The position numbers and the translations under genes are program-made. DNA of 64,000 nt, taken from assembly GCA_036877525.1 (NCBI GenBank), contig JAZGTH010000165.1, positions 1 to 64,000 on the forward strand, read 5' to 3'. Each line of letters begins with the position of its first letter. Position 1 is the stretch's first letter. Under the pieces are notes generated by a model, which did no database searches, had not been told where the DNA came from, and saw nothing but the letters and a program-made list of their open reading frames with translations. This DNA is from Chromobotia macracanthus (lineage: Eukaryota > Chordata > Actinopteri > Cypriniformes > Botiidae). Positions 12,501-24,617 of the stretch are shown here, piece after piece.

Positions 12501-13610
12501 ATGGCGACTCAGGAGTCCATGTGGAACGTGTCAACCTCAGACTACACAAAACAGCCCGATCAAATCAACATGACCCTAAACTCGAGTGAGAGCTTGCTTT
12601 CTGAGGGAGACAGCACCAGAGTCATGGCTGTGATCTACCTGCTCGTGTTTGTTCTGGGTTTGACAGGAAACTCTTTGGCCATATTTGTGGTTCTGCGTTA
12701 CACTAAAATGAAGACAGTCACTAACATGTACATCTTAAACTTGGCGGTGGCCGACGAGCTGTACGTTCTCGGGCTTCCCTTCCTCACCGCGCACAACGTG
12801 CTCTCCTACTGGCCGTTCGGCAACTTCCTGTGTCGTATAGTGATGTGGGCGGACTCCATCAGTCAGTTCACCAGCACGTTCTGTCTGACAGTCATGAGCA
12901 TTGATCGATACATGGCTGTGGTGCAGCCCATCCGCAGCGCCAGGTGGAGGCGGCCCAGCGTCGCCAAGGTGATAAACAGCATGGTGTGGGCCCTGTCATG
13001 TGTTCTGACGCTGCCGGTCATCATTTACTCTGATGTTCAGCCCGATCTAAACACCTGCAACATGAGCTGGCCTGAACCTCGAGACGTGTGGTCCACAGCC
13101 TTCATCCTCTACACCGCCGTCCTGGGCTTCTTCTGTCCCCTGCTGGTCATCTGTCTCTGTTACCTGCTCATCGTGGTGAAGGTGAAGTCCGCTGGGGCGC
13201 GAGCGGGACTGTCCAAACGACGCAGGTCAGAGAGGAAGGTGACAAGGATGGTGGTGATCATAGTGGTGGTGTTCGTCCTTTGCTGGCTGCCGTTCTTCAT
13301 CCTCAACATCGTCAACCTGATCCAGACTCTGCCGGAGAACGGCCTCGTGACCGGAGTCTACTTCCTGTCTGTCATCCTGACCTACGTCAACAGCTGCGCC
13401 AACCCGCTGCTCTACGGATTCCTGTCTGATAACTTCAAACAGAGCTTCCAGAAGGTCCTCTGCATCCACAGAGTCAGTGGAGCCGGTGACGCTCAGCCAC
13501 GGCGCTCACACCTCGGCAGGAGCCGCCAGAATGACCCTTTCTTCTCCCCAAGAAGCTCTGAATACAACGACCACGTTCAGAGCTATCAGGTGAGATCATC
13601 TGTCTCCTAA
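12501..13610 (+). CDS. sstr5: Somatostatin receptor type 5
   Basis: A class A GPCR of 369 aa encoded in one exon; SSTR5 binds somatostatin/cortistatin peptides and couples through Gi to lower cAMP. The ATG at 12501 has a G at -3 and +4, and is preceded by a splice acceptor at 12452. N-terminal glycosylation sites are N9, N23 and N27. Seven hydrophobic segments are present: LAVAD in TM2, Asp118 in TM3 (peptide-amine binding in SSTRs), DRY at 135-137, Cys111/Cys186 for the extracellular disulfide, CWLP at 261-264, NPLLY at 301-305 and Cys321 as a palmitoylation candidate. Stretches such as ARWRRP, TAVLGFF, RRRSERKVTRM and GFLSDNF are SSTR-specific. SSTR5 rather than SSTR2 or SSTR3 is supported by the CNxSWPEP loop and by neighbours from the 16p13 block. 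The usual YANSCANP signature reads YVNSCANP here. An AATAAA lies at 13640, only 30 bp after the stop. Confidence 0.95.
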   Translation: MATQESMWNVSTSDYTKQPDQINMTLNSSESLLSEGDSTRVMAVIYLLVFVLGLTGNSLAIFVVLRYTKMKTVTNMYILNLAVADELYVLGLPFLTAHNVLSYWPFGNFLCRIVMWADSISQFTSTFCLTVMSIDRYMAVVQPIRSARWRRPSVAKVINSMVWALSCVLTLPVIIYSDVQPDLNTCNMSWPEPRDVWSTAFILYTAVLGFFCPLLVICLCYLLIVVKVKSAGARAGLSKRRRSERKVTRMVVIIVVVFVLCWLPFFILNIVNLIQTLPENGLVTGVYFLSVILTYVNSCANPLLYGFLSDNFKQSFQKVLCIHRVSGAGDAQPRRSHLGRSRQNDPFFSPRSSEYNDHVQSYQVRSSVS

Positions 13611-16600
13611 AAACACCCAAAAACACAGAAACACCTTCCAATAAAAGCATGAGAACATTAGAACATAACAACACAACACAACATAAAAATACAATTTTAC
13701 AATTTATAAAAAAGTATATTTTAGAATATAAACATATCAGATTTTTACAATATTGTCCCTTATGAAAATTAACCATGGTGTTTGTAGTAAAACTGTGCTT
13801 ATACAAACACTACACTGTTATCATTTTCATAAGGCATATCATTATATACACACACAAACACAAACACACTGTATTCACTGAGTCAACACAATGAACCAGC
13901 AGTGTGCCTCTGAAGATTTCAGCTGTTCTCACTTTCTGTCTGTGATGTGTTTAACTGCTGTAATTATTCAGTGACATGGTGTTTCGGTAAGACCTTTAAT
14001 TTCATTAATGACAGCACAACTGTGACTAAAGAGGAAAGAACATTTATTGATTACAGTCATAACTGTCAGCTTATCAGAACAAACAGCTCAACATCACCAG
14101 CAGAACATCACTAGATCTTCCCAAACCAGACAGGTTAACACCATCACACCTCACTCAACAGATGATGAAACACAGCCCTGATTCACACCCACCAACACAG
14201 ACACAACCAGACACAAGAACATTTTCTCATGAAGTGTCTGTAAAGACTGGCTCACACTGTCCCCGCATTACAAACACTCACTCAGCTGGTGAATTTACAA
14301 CGTTAGGAAAACCAACAGGGTCATTAACACTGACAGGGTTTTAACACACTGATCCAACAATCCCAGCAGCCTCTGGAATGTGTGTTGGTGTTTATACTGG
14401 GGCAGTGGGAACTAGCCCTTATAAACACAAACAGCATTTCTAATAAACAGTCACTGTTGTGTTTGGACTATTACTGTTTTTGAAGAACAGAATTTGGAGA
14501 ATATTTACTATAAGTTAAAACTGGGTCGAAACACTTGATTCTTGTTGTTGTTTTTGCTCTATAAAAATCCTCCACCAACTTTTTTTCAGTCAATTGGTTT
14601 GGAGGCTGGACACTGTGCCAAAACAGAAAACCACCGTCCTGGACCCCAAGTGAGCAGCCAGTCTTTATAAGAGCTGCCCCTGACTAACTGCATGATGTGT
14701 GGGGTGAAATCTGCTGGGGTAAGCCATCTGACTGAAGACATTTCTCCACAGAAACAACACTGAATAAGCCACCTTCAACAAACAATGAGGTCAGTCATGA
14801 CTTTTGAACCCGCTGAGAGGAAGTGCCTTATTCTGTTACAGGAAACGTTTCATGGATCATTGTTGAGTGGTGGCGGTTCTCACGTGTTTAAAACTCTCAA
14901 AGGTCTCTTGATGGATTTCTGAATTTCTCTTTGGACAAATCAGAGAATAAATAGAGAAAACACACTCATAACTTATAAGATCCTGACAGCTGTGAGGAAC
15001 CTGGTGGAACTGCACAGACGTCACGTCTGCCTCTTCAGCTGGGCTTGATGATTGGGTGAATCTGTATTATACTGACAAATCATGAAAGAATTTCTTATCA
15101 AATTCAGTTCACAGAGTCCATGACAAACCGGGCCTTGAACCATGTACATGTAGCTGATGTAAAGTGAGAAGATTCAGGCACTGGAGATGCTCCAGATGAA
15201 CTGACACATTTGCTGTAATATTGTTTCACTGTTTTGTTGGGGCACGTTTGTATTTTGTTGTCATTTATTGAGAATCTTCAGTCAAATCTTTCTTCTCTCT
15301 GGATCTTGGAGTTTTATTTGGTGTGTGGATTCTCTTTTTCATTTTGTTTAGATGTGTAGCAGTTTTTGAATCACTAAACCTGAGCTACAGGGTTACATTC
15401 AATTTGAAATCCAAACACGTGTGTCTTTATGTGTATTTGTCACAACACTTCTGGTAACAGCAGTATGTGAACACAATGAGCTGTATGTTGTATCTGTGCT
15501 GAGCTGAACATACATGTACACAATGTTGTAAAGTTTTAAATGTAGACTGGAGTGACGGCTGTCAGGGGTTTATTTATTTCATTGTTCATGCTCACTGTAC
15601 TGAGATCAGAGGCTTTCAGCACACAACACATCTCACGTTTCATTGCTTCATTTAAACATCAGTGTCTCATGACTTGATTCTCAGCTTGATCTTGTTTTCT
15701 AATGCAGGCAGAAATATCTGTTTCCCACGTCTGTGTCTCTGCATGGTACAGTTCAGTCTGTAAATCTGTTACACAGTGGAGCTGGTGGGGTAGTTCTGTT
15801 CCTCATCACAGTCTGCACATCTGCAGTTTACTGACAGGGTCAACACACTTTATTCACTTCACATTTACACTCACAGTAAACATTCATTTACCAGTTTACC
15901 TGCCATCTGGGCTAATTTTCAACTACAGCCCCTAGACAGATATAACTGAAAAGAAAGAGGCCACAGAGATGAGGAAACTTAAAACACACAACAATCACAC
16001 AAACAAGAAGGTTATAAGTTCTGAAGACGACAGTCAACAGAGATGATATACTGTAGAGATGAAGAGTGTGGAGCAGTATTCAGAGCCTGAGTAATCACAG
16101 TGTGGACCTCAGCACTGACATTACACTGTACCTGCAGAACATCTACAGAGGAAACTGGCTCTGTTCCAAAGCACAGTCAGCTGCCTACATGGGCACCATT
16201 TCACAACATCATACAACTCATTTTAAATACCTTCCTCTGGCAGCATCGCACGTATCCAATGATGCATTGCCACAAACACAGTCTGAGGTGAGGCCATGAG
16301 CTTCAGAAGGGCCTTGAAAACCCAGACTCTCCTTCACATTGTTAAGTAACACTCATTAGAAAATGTGTTTCCTGTGACCACTGAAGAAATCTGAGTCTCC
16401 TGCGAGAGTCTCCTGCTTCTACTCTCATCATCTCATTGTACGCTACTGAAAGAACAAGCCAGTGAGGATGTTGTGAAACTCAACACTCATGTGATTCAGA
16501 GACAAACACAAGAACGACCCTCAGCGACTGAGTGCAATTTCTATTAAAGCAGCACTGCTGCACTTTGTACACTATAACATTACTGAAGACATCCATTATC

Positions 16601-17394
16601 ACACACTGACAGACACGCACACACATTCCTGAGTCACTGTACTGCTTTTATAATCATGTTTTATTTTCTGCATATTCTCTTAAAATATGCTGCACTATAA
16701 AGACTTTATAGTGTGTTTCACCATCAGCAGCTTCTGGACGTTATTGCATGTCGTCACACATGAGCTGCTTCTCAGTTCAGTTACATGTTTACAGATTCTT
16801 GCTCTGGTGGGCTTGTTAATATTAGACAAGTTTCCATCCACAGGCTGGACAAACCAGTTTGCTTCACATGTTCTTTCACTCGACCTGTAAACAGGTCGTG
16901 TTTCTTTCTCTTCTGCCCTTATGTTTCTGCTGTTTACAGACAACATCTCGCTCAGGGTGCAGGAGCTGCAGGTGTGAGTGGAGACATCACCTGTCTTTCA
17001 TCTGTATGTCCAGACCTGCTGTACACAAACTCTCAATGTCACACCTGAGGATATTACCCAGCATGCACTGGGACAGAATCAATTGACACTAAATATTAAA
17101 GTTCTGTTTGTTTGCATGGTATTGTTGTTGCTGACTGTTAAATGTTGTGAGAGCAAACCGCTTTTAAATGTGCAATCACAAAAACAATTTGTATCAGCTG
17201 CATATAATGTTGCCATAAGCTGTGGTCAGTGTCATGTCATGTACAGTACTCTGCACAAGTCTTAGGCACATTTATTCAGGCTTCACCGTATAAAACTGTT
17301 ATCAAGGTATTTATTTATTTTTTTGCTGGGATTAGACAGAAAACCTGAGACAACCTAAATCCATAAGAACTGTGGCAACATCTCCACAATTAAT

Positions 17395-17638
17395 AATAAA
17401 GGTTCTTAGAAAGGTCTTCACAGCAATGCCATAGAAAAACATTTTTGGTTCCCCAAAGAACTTTTCAGGCAAATGTTCTTAACAGAACCATTTCTTTCTT
17501 CTTCATAGTCTAAATAAAGTTTTTCCACTACAAGGAATCTTTTGTGAAACAGAAAGGTTCTGCAGATGTTAAAGGTTCTTTATGGAACCATACATCCAGG
17601 TTCTTCTGTGGCATAGTGAAGCACTTTTATTAAAGAGT
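17395..17638. mobile_element. Dispersed MITE-like repeat (AAGGTTCTT family)
   Basis: The segment is rich in GGTTCTT and AGAACC words arranged as imperfect inverted repeats: AATAAAGGTTCTT at the left, TTCTTTATGGAACC and a terminal TTTTATTAAAG at the right. This layout resembles short non-autonomous DNA transposons that are very common in fish genomes. I recognise the general sequence from fish DNA but cannot assign a family name or exact ends. No coding capacity. Confidence 0.5.
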
Positions 17639-19318
17639 GTAATGTGTGTGACGTGTTGATGTTGAGGTGTCTTGCTGTGGAGACGTTTGCGATTACAGTG
17701 TTGCTGAGTGTAGCAAAATGGTTACAGTAGATAAACAGTGTTTACAGTAAGTTACTGTGCACATACTAAACTACAGTAAATCAGATGCAAACAGAAACAA
17801 TACAGCTGACTCTGGTTCAGCAGCTTTTAATATAGTGAGGAGATGCAGCTATACAGTGATGAATCATTAACTGCATGTATGTCAAACACACTGAGAGCTG
17901 AAGAGTGAATTTCACCTGTTAAAGTGGACAGGAGACGCCCTGCTGAAAAGATTGTTTTCCGTCACCTGAACCCTCTCTCACTGCAACAGGTCTGGGAGGG
18001 GGAAACATTCCATTTAAATTGGCCAGTTTAGTGAGGTGTTAAAGTCTATTGATGAGGGTTTATGAGAAAATGCAGGAGTTTCAGGACTGTCGACATGCCC
18101 TTGATTCAATATGAATACAGATGGCATTGTGGGATTGTAGGACAAATTGCGTTTGTTCTAATGGAAAAACCAGAGGACACATCTTAGACCCGGCGGCTCT
18201 CTTGCTGGCCTTTCACTAAATTACATTTGGCTTCCATTCGTTTATTGCAGCGTCATGGTGAACTTTACAAAACTCAATCGTAAACGGTTTAATCATCATC
18301 AGATCATGGGAAATGTTTAACATACAGGACAGAAGACTGCATATAGCTGCTCCTGAAGTCCGCTAGAAAACAAGACACTGAAAAAGCCATTTCTTTTGCT
18401 TTTCTGAATAAATTTTATTTTTAATGCTTATTTTTCTTTCATCTTACAAATGTCATCATCAGCATTTAAATTTGCGTGAGAGGTTAAATGATTTTTTAAC
18501 GTATTTCTGAATTTCTTGGCATGTCCTCTGAATCTTGAAAGATATTTGGACCCTCATTAAATGTCTCTGTAGCATCTGCAGTCATTCTAAAAATATATAT
18601 TAAATACACTGGCCACGTTGAAACATCTCTATTAAACAGGCACATTATTGAAATGATTGGACTGTATTTATGAAAATTGTTCTGAGAAAACATTCTCATT
18701 TTCTGAGCACGGCACGAACCCATTAATAGCAAAAAGGCAAATACCTGGAATCTGACCTGAACAAGCAGCAGTTACAAGCGGCTGTTAAAGGACACGACAC
18801 GTCCTGGAAATAAATGCACCTCACAGGAAATGATCCCAGACTGATTATCCAGTGCAGCCTACGGGCAAAAGAGTCAGTTATGATCAAAAATACCATGAAT
18901 TTAGAGAAACCCTTTCTTTAAGAGGAAATAAAAGACACAGAACTGACCTGGGTCCACGTCAGGGTTGATGGTTTTAAGTGAAAACAGTATAAATTCATAC
19001 TTGATCTCTTTTGTTATCATCTAACAGTCAGTTACAATAGGCCACTGTTTTATTCCAACAAATGTGGTCCAAACAGGTTTATCTGTTGACTTATTACTGA
19101 CATTGTAACTGAGCATATAGAGTTATACACAGAATCATGTTTGTGTGTAAACAGAACTATCTACTTTCCAGCCTGAGCACATCATGTGTGTTTGATGTTA
19201 TGTTCTCACTGTTTAGAGAAGTGTGTTATCTGTGATGTGCACCACATGTAAATGCATGTTTTATTCTGCAATCTGTTTCAAATTCATTATAAAGATTCTG
19301 GCTGCAGTAACTGTGACA

Positions 19319-19332
19319 GCGACATCTGGTGG
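19319..19332 (-). promoter_or_regulatory. CTCF-like motif, one mismatch
   Basis: On the minus strand the segment reads CCACCAGATGTCGC, which fits the CTCF core consensus CCASYAGRKGGCRS with one mismatch. Single motifs of this quality occur by chance, so binding is only a possibility. Confidence 0.25.
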
Positions 19333-20361
19333 TTACAAGTGCAATTATCAGGTGATGCTGAGAAAAACTTTCACAGGTTTTATAGCTTGTCAATGCAAAT
19401 ATACTCACTGCTATTACAATGACAATACAGTATCATTGGGATTAAAGATACATAAAGATGCTGGTTATTATAATCCAGTAATAAAGCTCACAGTGTTAAC
19501 AGAATATATCTGCAGATGGATCTAGAGGAGCTCACACCGTTTCCCTTTAAACAAACTAAAGCATTACACTCAGAACTCCTGGAGCTTCTGTGGATCATCC
19601 TAGAGACCAGAATGCTGGAGCGAGTCTCCCAATAACAAACAAACAAACAGACTTTTAACCTGTAAAACATGCCACAAGGTGAATCACATTTTCCTTTGGT
19701 AAAATCCAATAAATACATCTGATTAATAAACAGTGATGTTTGTATTTGGTAAATAATGCCTGTAAAGCACACTGGACACACTGGAGAATTCTACATCATC
19801 CAACTCGAAGATGCAAAGATATTCAAACAGCTCTGTGTGGCACGACAGGGTGAAAACCAAACCAATACAGATGCGTTTGCAAGTCACGTTTTTCCAGCTT
19901 AAAATAATATGTTTGTCTTTCCCTCAAACTACAATCGGTTCTTTTAGCTCCCTTTTAAGAAATGAGTTTGAAGTTACCACTGAAAACCTCGATTAGATAC
20001 TCCCTCCTCCTAACCCGACGGGTTCAATTAGTCAATTAGTCCATATAACCACCAACAGCTTCTGTGTTCATCTGGTGAAAGTTACAGTCAGAAGGATTAG
20101 AGATGTGTTTCAACTATCTACACTAATGACTGTATTAGAAACATTAGAAACATATTAAGAAACATCATGTGACAGAATGAATTGTGCTGACAGTCAACAA
20201 CTGCTGTTAACACACTAATGCACAGCACACAGTGAGTATGATAAAAACTCTTCTGAAATTGTGTCTTTGAATTCATCCCATTAAACTGCCACTGTTATAT
20301 TTAGGAAAACATCCCTGAACAAATTAACTTTACTAATTGACCCTCCTAATACAACAGGAAG

Positions 20362-20534
20362 TATATATATGGTGTGGATTCAATCTCCTCCCATGTTGTC
20401 GTCTTCTCATCTGCTCTTGTAGAATTCACACACACAGTCTTCACAGTCTTTCTCTCACACTCACTGATTCTTCTGCCCTCTGAGGAAATACGACATCCAG
20501 CCTCAAGCCATCAGCTGACCCATCTGGCCTGAAG
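20362..20534 (+). promoter_or_regulatory. Putative TATA promoter and noncoding first exon of the LITAF-domain gene
   Basis: TATATATA at 20362-20369 is followed, at the right distance, by a pyrimidine-rich transcript-like segment. That segment ends in AAG|GTAAGC, a strong 5' splice site with GT at 20535-20536. There is no ATG-initiated frame of note in it. The next acceptor (AG at 21669-21670) opens three bases before the LITAF-gene ATG. The model is therefore TATA, a noncoding exon of about 140 nt, an intron of about 1.1 kb and the first coding exon. RNA reads across 20534/21671 would confirm it. Confidence 0.45.
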
Positions 20535-20671
20535 GTAAGCTGATATGAAAGCACACTTCATCAGAGAGAGAGAGATGAAACCAGGAGATACAGTAAAGAT
20601 AGATGTGTACATTTTTTTATTGGTGTTTTCACATTGGTAAGGTTTTTACAGAACAAAATGTATATAACAAA

Positions 20672-20673
<2 letters not shown>

Positions 20674-20724
<51 letters not shown>

Positions 20725-20757
20725 TACATATACATACATATACATAAATATATATGT
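20674..20757. repeat. (TA)n/(CA)n/(TACA)n microsatellite
   Basis: A run of alternating TA of about 40 bp passes into CACACA and TACATA repeats. It lies in the presumed first intron of the LITAF-domain gene. The repeated YIYI peptides readable across it are artefacts. Confidence 0.9.
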
Positions 20758-21673
20758 ATATGGTATTATACATCACATACTTATGTCACATGTCATGGTA
20801 GTGTGACATCACATTGCCTTATATATAAGGGGAAATAATTCAGGCACTAAGTGATGTCACACCACATTTTCTTTTGTTTACTGTTGTCATCAGTTTAGTC
20901 TTCTTGGTGTGAGACTACAGGCCTCACGTCTTTCTCTCTGCGCTTGGTTTTGTTGTTTTTCTGCTCACTGGGACTTTACCCTCAAAAGCTACACCTGCTG
21001 GATCCTTAAACACCTGCAGATGTAAAAATGTACCTTTTGAACAGGTACAAAAATACATTTCCAACATTTGTTACGTTACCGCAAATACTGCCCAAGTTGA
21101 CAGACTAACAGTTTAAATTTGCACATTGTGCCAAACAGAAAAGACACAGAATATAAAGTGATTCCTCCAGCTGACAGAGAAGCAAACATCTCAATGTGAT
21201 GTTTTGGGGACATCATGACCTTTCCTAATTGTAATTGTAAATGACGTGAAAAGTGGAATTCAAACAATCTCAACGTGCTCAGAAATACCTCGATTTGACT
21301 TACAAATGGAGGAGGGACGTCTTCCAGCGGCTGCATGTCTTCAGTTCCTGTCCTGATGATGAAGTGGTTTCCATGAGCTAAAGGAAACACACAAAGCGCT
21401 TTACAAACAGAAAGTTTCCATGCCAGAATGAAATTTGGCTGGACTGTGGAAATTTGAATACGTCTTTTTCAACATTTTTAAAACATTTGCATTGGAGTGC
21501 GAGCAGTCTCATGTAGAAATGAGCATGGTTTAGAGCAGATGAGAAACTCCAGTGAACCTCATCTCACATCTGATAAAACATCAGAAGATCATGACGTGCT
21601 GACTGATGATCTTCTGTCTGTCTCTGTCCTGCATTAATGTCTGTCTCACTGTTTCCTGTAATTCATTAAGAAT

Positions 21674-24617
21674 ATGAATAAAGCCGAAGACGATGAACTG
21701 GATGATTTGGAGGTGGAATATCTGGAGGACATGGAGGATGTGGAGTCTGCTCCACCCTACCCGGGTTATCCTGTAGATTATGGAGGAGCAGACATGAGCC
21801 ATCACCCAGGATACCAGACCTCTCCATACCCTGCTGTAAATGTGGCCTACACAGCATCGTCAGAGCCCGGACTCAAGGCTGGAGTTACCAATCCATACTT
21901 CCAAGGAGGTACGTTTGAAAACCTCAGCAAATACAAAGTGAATGAATCTCTCGTTGGCTGCAGAGTTTCTGCAAACTAACCGTGTAAACATTCACGCTGC
22001 AGGATGGAGAATGTATGTGGATATTCTGCAGAAAGGAGGTGAAGCAGTCGTGAAATTCAAGAGTTCATGTTTTTCACCCTGCACTGTGAATGCTTACACG
22101 GTTTGTTCAATAAAGAGAATAGATGCAGAAATTCATGCAGGTGTTGAAGTCTTCCTCAAACTGTAGTTGTGAAAGGAGCAGAGTCAGGTCAGATCTGAGC
22201 TGTTCCACTGCAGACAGAAACCCAAACCTGTTGACCTTCACAGACTCACAGTTATATGTGAGCACTGATGAGCAACACGTGTTTGTTGAGTTACAGTCGA
22301 TCTCAACATTCTGATCTCAGAGCTGCTGTGTGTGAGGAAGTGTGAACCAAATCTGTGAGCCCAGATGTGGATCCGTCTCGTCTTCCTTTAGCTCGTCCTG
22401 ATATACTAACAGGGTTAAAGATGTCTAGTGATGATAATGGATCAGTTATTATGCTATTATTCCCTTGTTTTCTTCTACAGTTATTAATATCTTTCACAAC
22501 AGATCTTAGTTGCTTTCTACTCAAAACAGTGTGACTGCACGATTGCTCTATTGATAATGATATACTTCATATGTTTATTATGCCTGTTTTACTGTTTACC
22601 CAACTAAATAAAAGAAAGGAACATTATTTACTCTCACTAGCAGGTATTAATGACGTTTAAATCTTTTTCTGAAGGGCCAAACCCTGGGATGTATCCTCCA
22701 CCTGCCAGTAAGTTACAGTTTCCAGATATCAGCCTTAAACTGTTATTTCAGTGCCAAAGCTCCATGAAAACATTAAAACCACGTCTCCTCCAACACATGA
22801 ACACATACAGAGTTTGACAGGCAAGCAGGACATCCTATGGACACATTTTATGGTCCTGCACCTTCCACAGAAGATATATATAAATTTATATAAATATATT
22901 TAGAGCACTTTACTTTAGATTGCTATCAGGATGTAAAGAGACTTTTAACCAGCATAACAAAAATCATCTACCCTGCCTTTAATATTTACTCTGTGACACT
23001 AACATTTGTCATTGACGTTAAATAAAGACCATGTTGCTTCTTTTTCTAAAGGTCCAAACCCGGGGATGTATCCTCAAGCCATCAGTAAGTCAGTTTTCAA
23101 CTGTCTCAAACACTTACAGAGTAGATATACTCCAAAAACATTCGACATCTATTCTCTAATCTATGTCAATCACAGGTATTAGCGCAATAATCATCTTTTT
23201 CTATCTTCTCTGAAGGTCCAAACCCAGGCACATACCCTCAAGCCACCAGTGAGTTTTCCACCATCACTCTCACACAGTTCACTCAGCAGACAAGCTCCAA
23301 AAACTTCACTCTGTTTTTACTTCACTCTGACTGCTTTAATGTGATTTGCCATGATGAAACGCTACATAAGCGTTGTGCATACACTTGTACCACGTCACTT
23401 CTGTGAGCTAGTTTTAAATCAGGACAGAGATTGTGAAGGTAACAGATTGGGTCTGTGGTTTAGTAGCACCCCAACAGTGATGTGTGTATGTGTGTGTTTG
23501 ACAGCTGTATCCACCACACTGATGCTGCCCAGTCTGAGTGATTTACCCGGTCAGATCATGTGTCCTCACTGTAAGCATCAGGTCATCACCATCACTGATC
23601 ATTACTCTGGACTCATGGCCTGGCTCGCCTGCGGCTGTCTCGCACTCATCGGGTAACACTGAACCTCTGCTTACTACTTTTAAACCAATACTGTCAGACA
23701 ACAACACAACCTTATTACACTGCAAGCTTCTTTTTCATTTAGGACACTAGAAAACTAAATCATTTATATTGGTTGTTTTAATAGTTTGTTGGTCATAATT
23801 ATGAGTTAACTAAAAGGTGTAAAGAAGTGTCAGATGAATGTTGTAAGACATTCAGAATAAGGACACAAGAACATTGATGGAGTTTCTCACACAGGTGTGG
23901 ATGTTGACAAATGTTTGCCAAATCTGATGCAAACAGTTTGCTAATTACTTCCAATTCAGTCCACAAATGATCCAGAATACAGCGGCACGTTTGCTCTCAA
24001 TGAGCCCAGAAGAGCCCTGGTTATATAACAACAGACACCTCGGCACACACCCACAAATGCTCTAATCCTAATGGTTTGATGCACTTTCATTCAGTTTTAC
24101 TCGCAGAGGGAAAACAATGTGTCTCTACACACCCTGAAATACTTTAGACAAAACTCCTGATGTCATGTGACAAAACTCCTGATGTCATGACAAAACTCCT
24201 GACGTCGTGACAAACTGCGGACTGCATTAACAAACACTAATAACTGCTGTTGAAACATACTGTCCACTGTTAATGTTCTCCGCTGCATCATCTAATGTTA
24301 ACAAACTGAAACTTATTGTAGAAGTGGTTACAGATAAAGTTTGTCCTAGTGAATACCCCATTTCACTTGTAAATACATCAGATCTGGTAAACCGGGTTGC
24401 AGACAGTGTTTTGTCAGAGCAAACTGATGCAGGAACAGTTGTAGTGCAGGTGAAGAAATGAAAGACAGATTAAGGGAGGACGACTGACTGATCCTCGCGT
24501 CTCTTCTGCAGGTGCTGGCCCTGCTGTATTGCTCCGTTCTGGATGGATTCTTGTAAAGATGTGGAGCATCGCTGCCCAAACTGCAACAAGGTTCTCTCTT
24601 ACTACAGACGCCTGTAA
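21674..24617 (+). CDS. LITAF-domain (SIMPLE-like) membrane protein with three duplicated mini-exons
   Basis: Six coding exons: 21674-21908, 22675-22707, 23052-23084, 23216-23248, 23505-23652 and 24512-24617. All have GT/AG borders and consistent phase, giving 195 aa. Residues 1-78 are acidic, then Pro/Tyr-rich. Residues 79-111 are three copies of an 11-residue unit (GPNPGMYPPPA, SPNPGMYPQAI, SPNPGTYPQAT), each from its own 33-nt exon. Residues about 125-195 form the LITAF domain: Cys131-x2-Cys134, a hydrophobic membrane-inserted stretch with WLACGCLALIGCWPCC, then Cys182-x2-Cys185 (CPNC) and a YYRRL tail. In the family the four cysteines bind zinc and the hydrophobic segment anchors the protein monotopically to late endosomes/lysosomes, where LITAF works with ESCRT and NEDD4-type partners. 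The C-terminal half is closer to LITAF than to CDIP1, but orthology is unsettled. An ATTAAA at 24799 and an AATAAA near 25112 are candidate poly(A) signals. Confidence 0.88.

Larger units (their letters stand above)
13611..20360. other. Intergenic between sstr5 and the LITAF-domain gene
   Basis: No exon recognised in about 6.7 kb. The stretch holds ordinary AT-rich DNA, a CA run near 13855 and a dispersed repeat at about 17395-17638. Moderately complex sequence around 18000-18310 contains homeodomain-like ATTA and TAAAC words and could be a conserved noncoding element, which only alignment could show. Short open frames (for example 16687-17265 and 19223-19525) lack domain or splice support. 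Confidence 0.5.

Noticed and set aside
12501..13610. Assignment to sstr2 or sstr3
   Set aside because: The CNxSWPEP loop, TAVLGFF and VKVKSAG stretches and the 16p13-type neighbours fit SSTR5 better.
21674..24617. CDIP1 instead of a LITAF-type protein
   Set aside because: The WLACG...GCWPCC membrane segment and CPNCNKVL...YYRRL tail resemble LITAF more; the proline-rich N terminus alone is not diagnostic.
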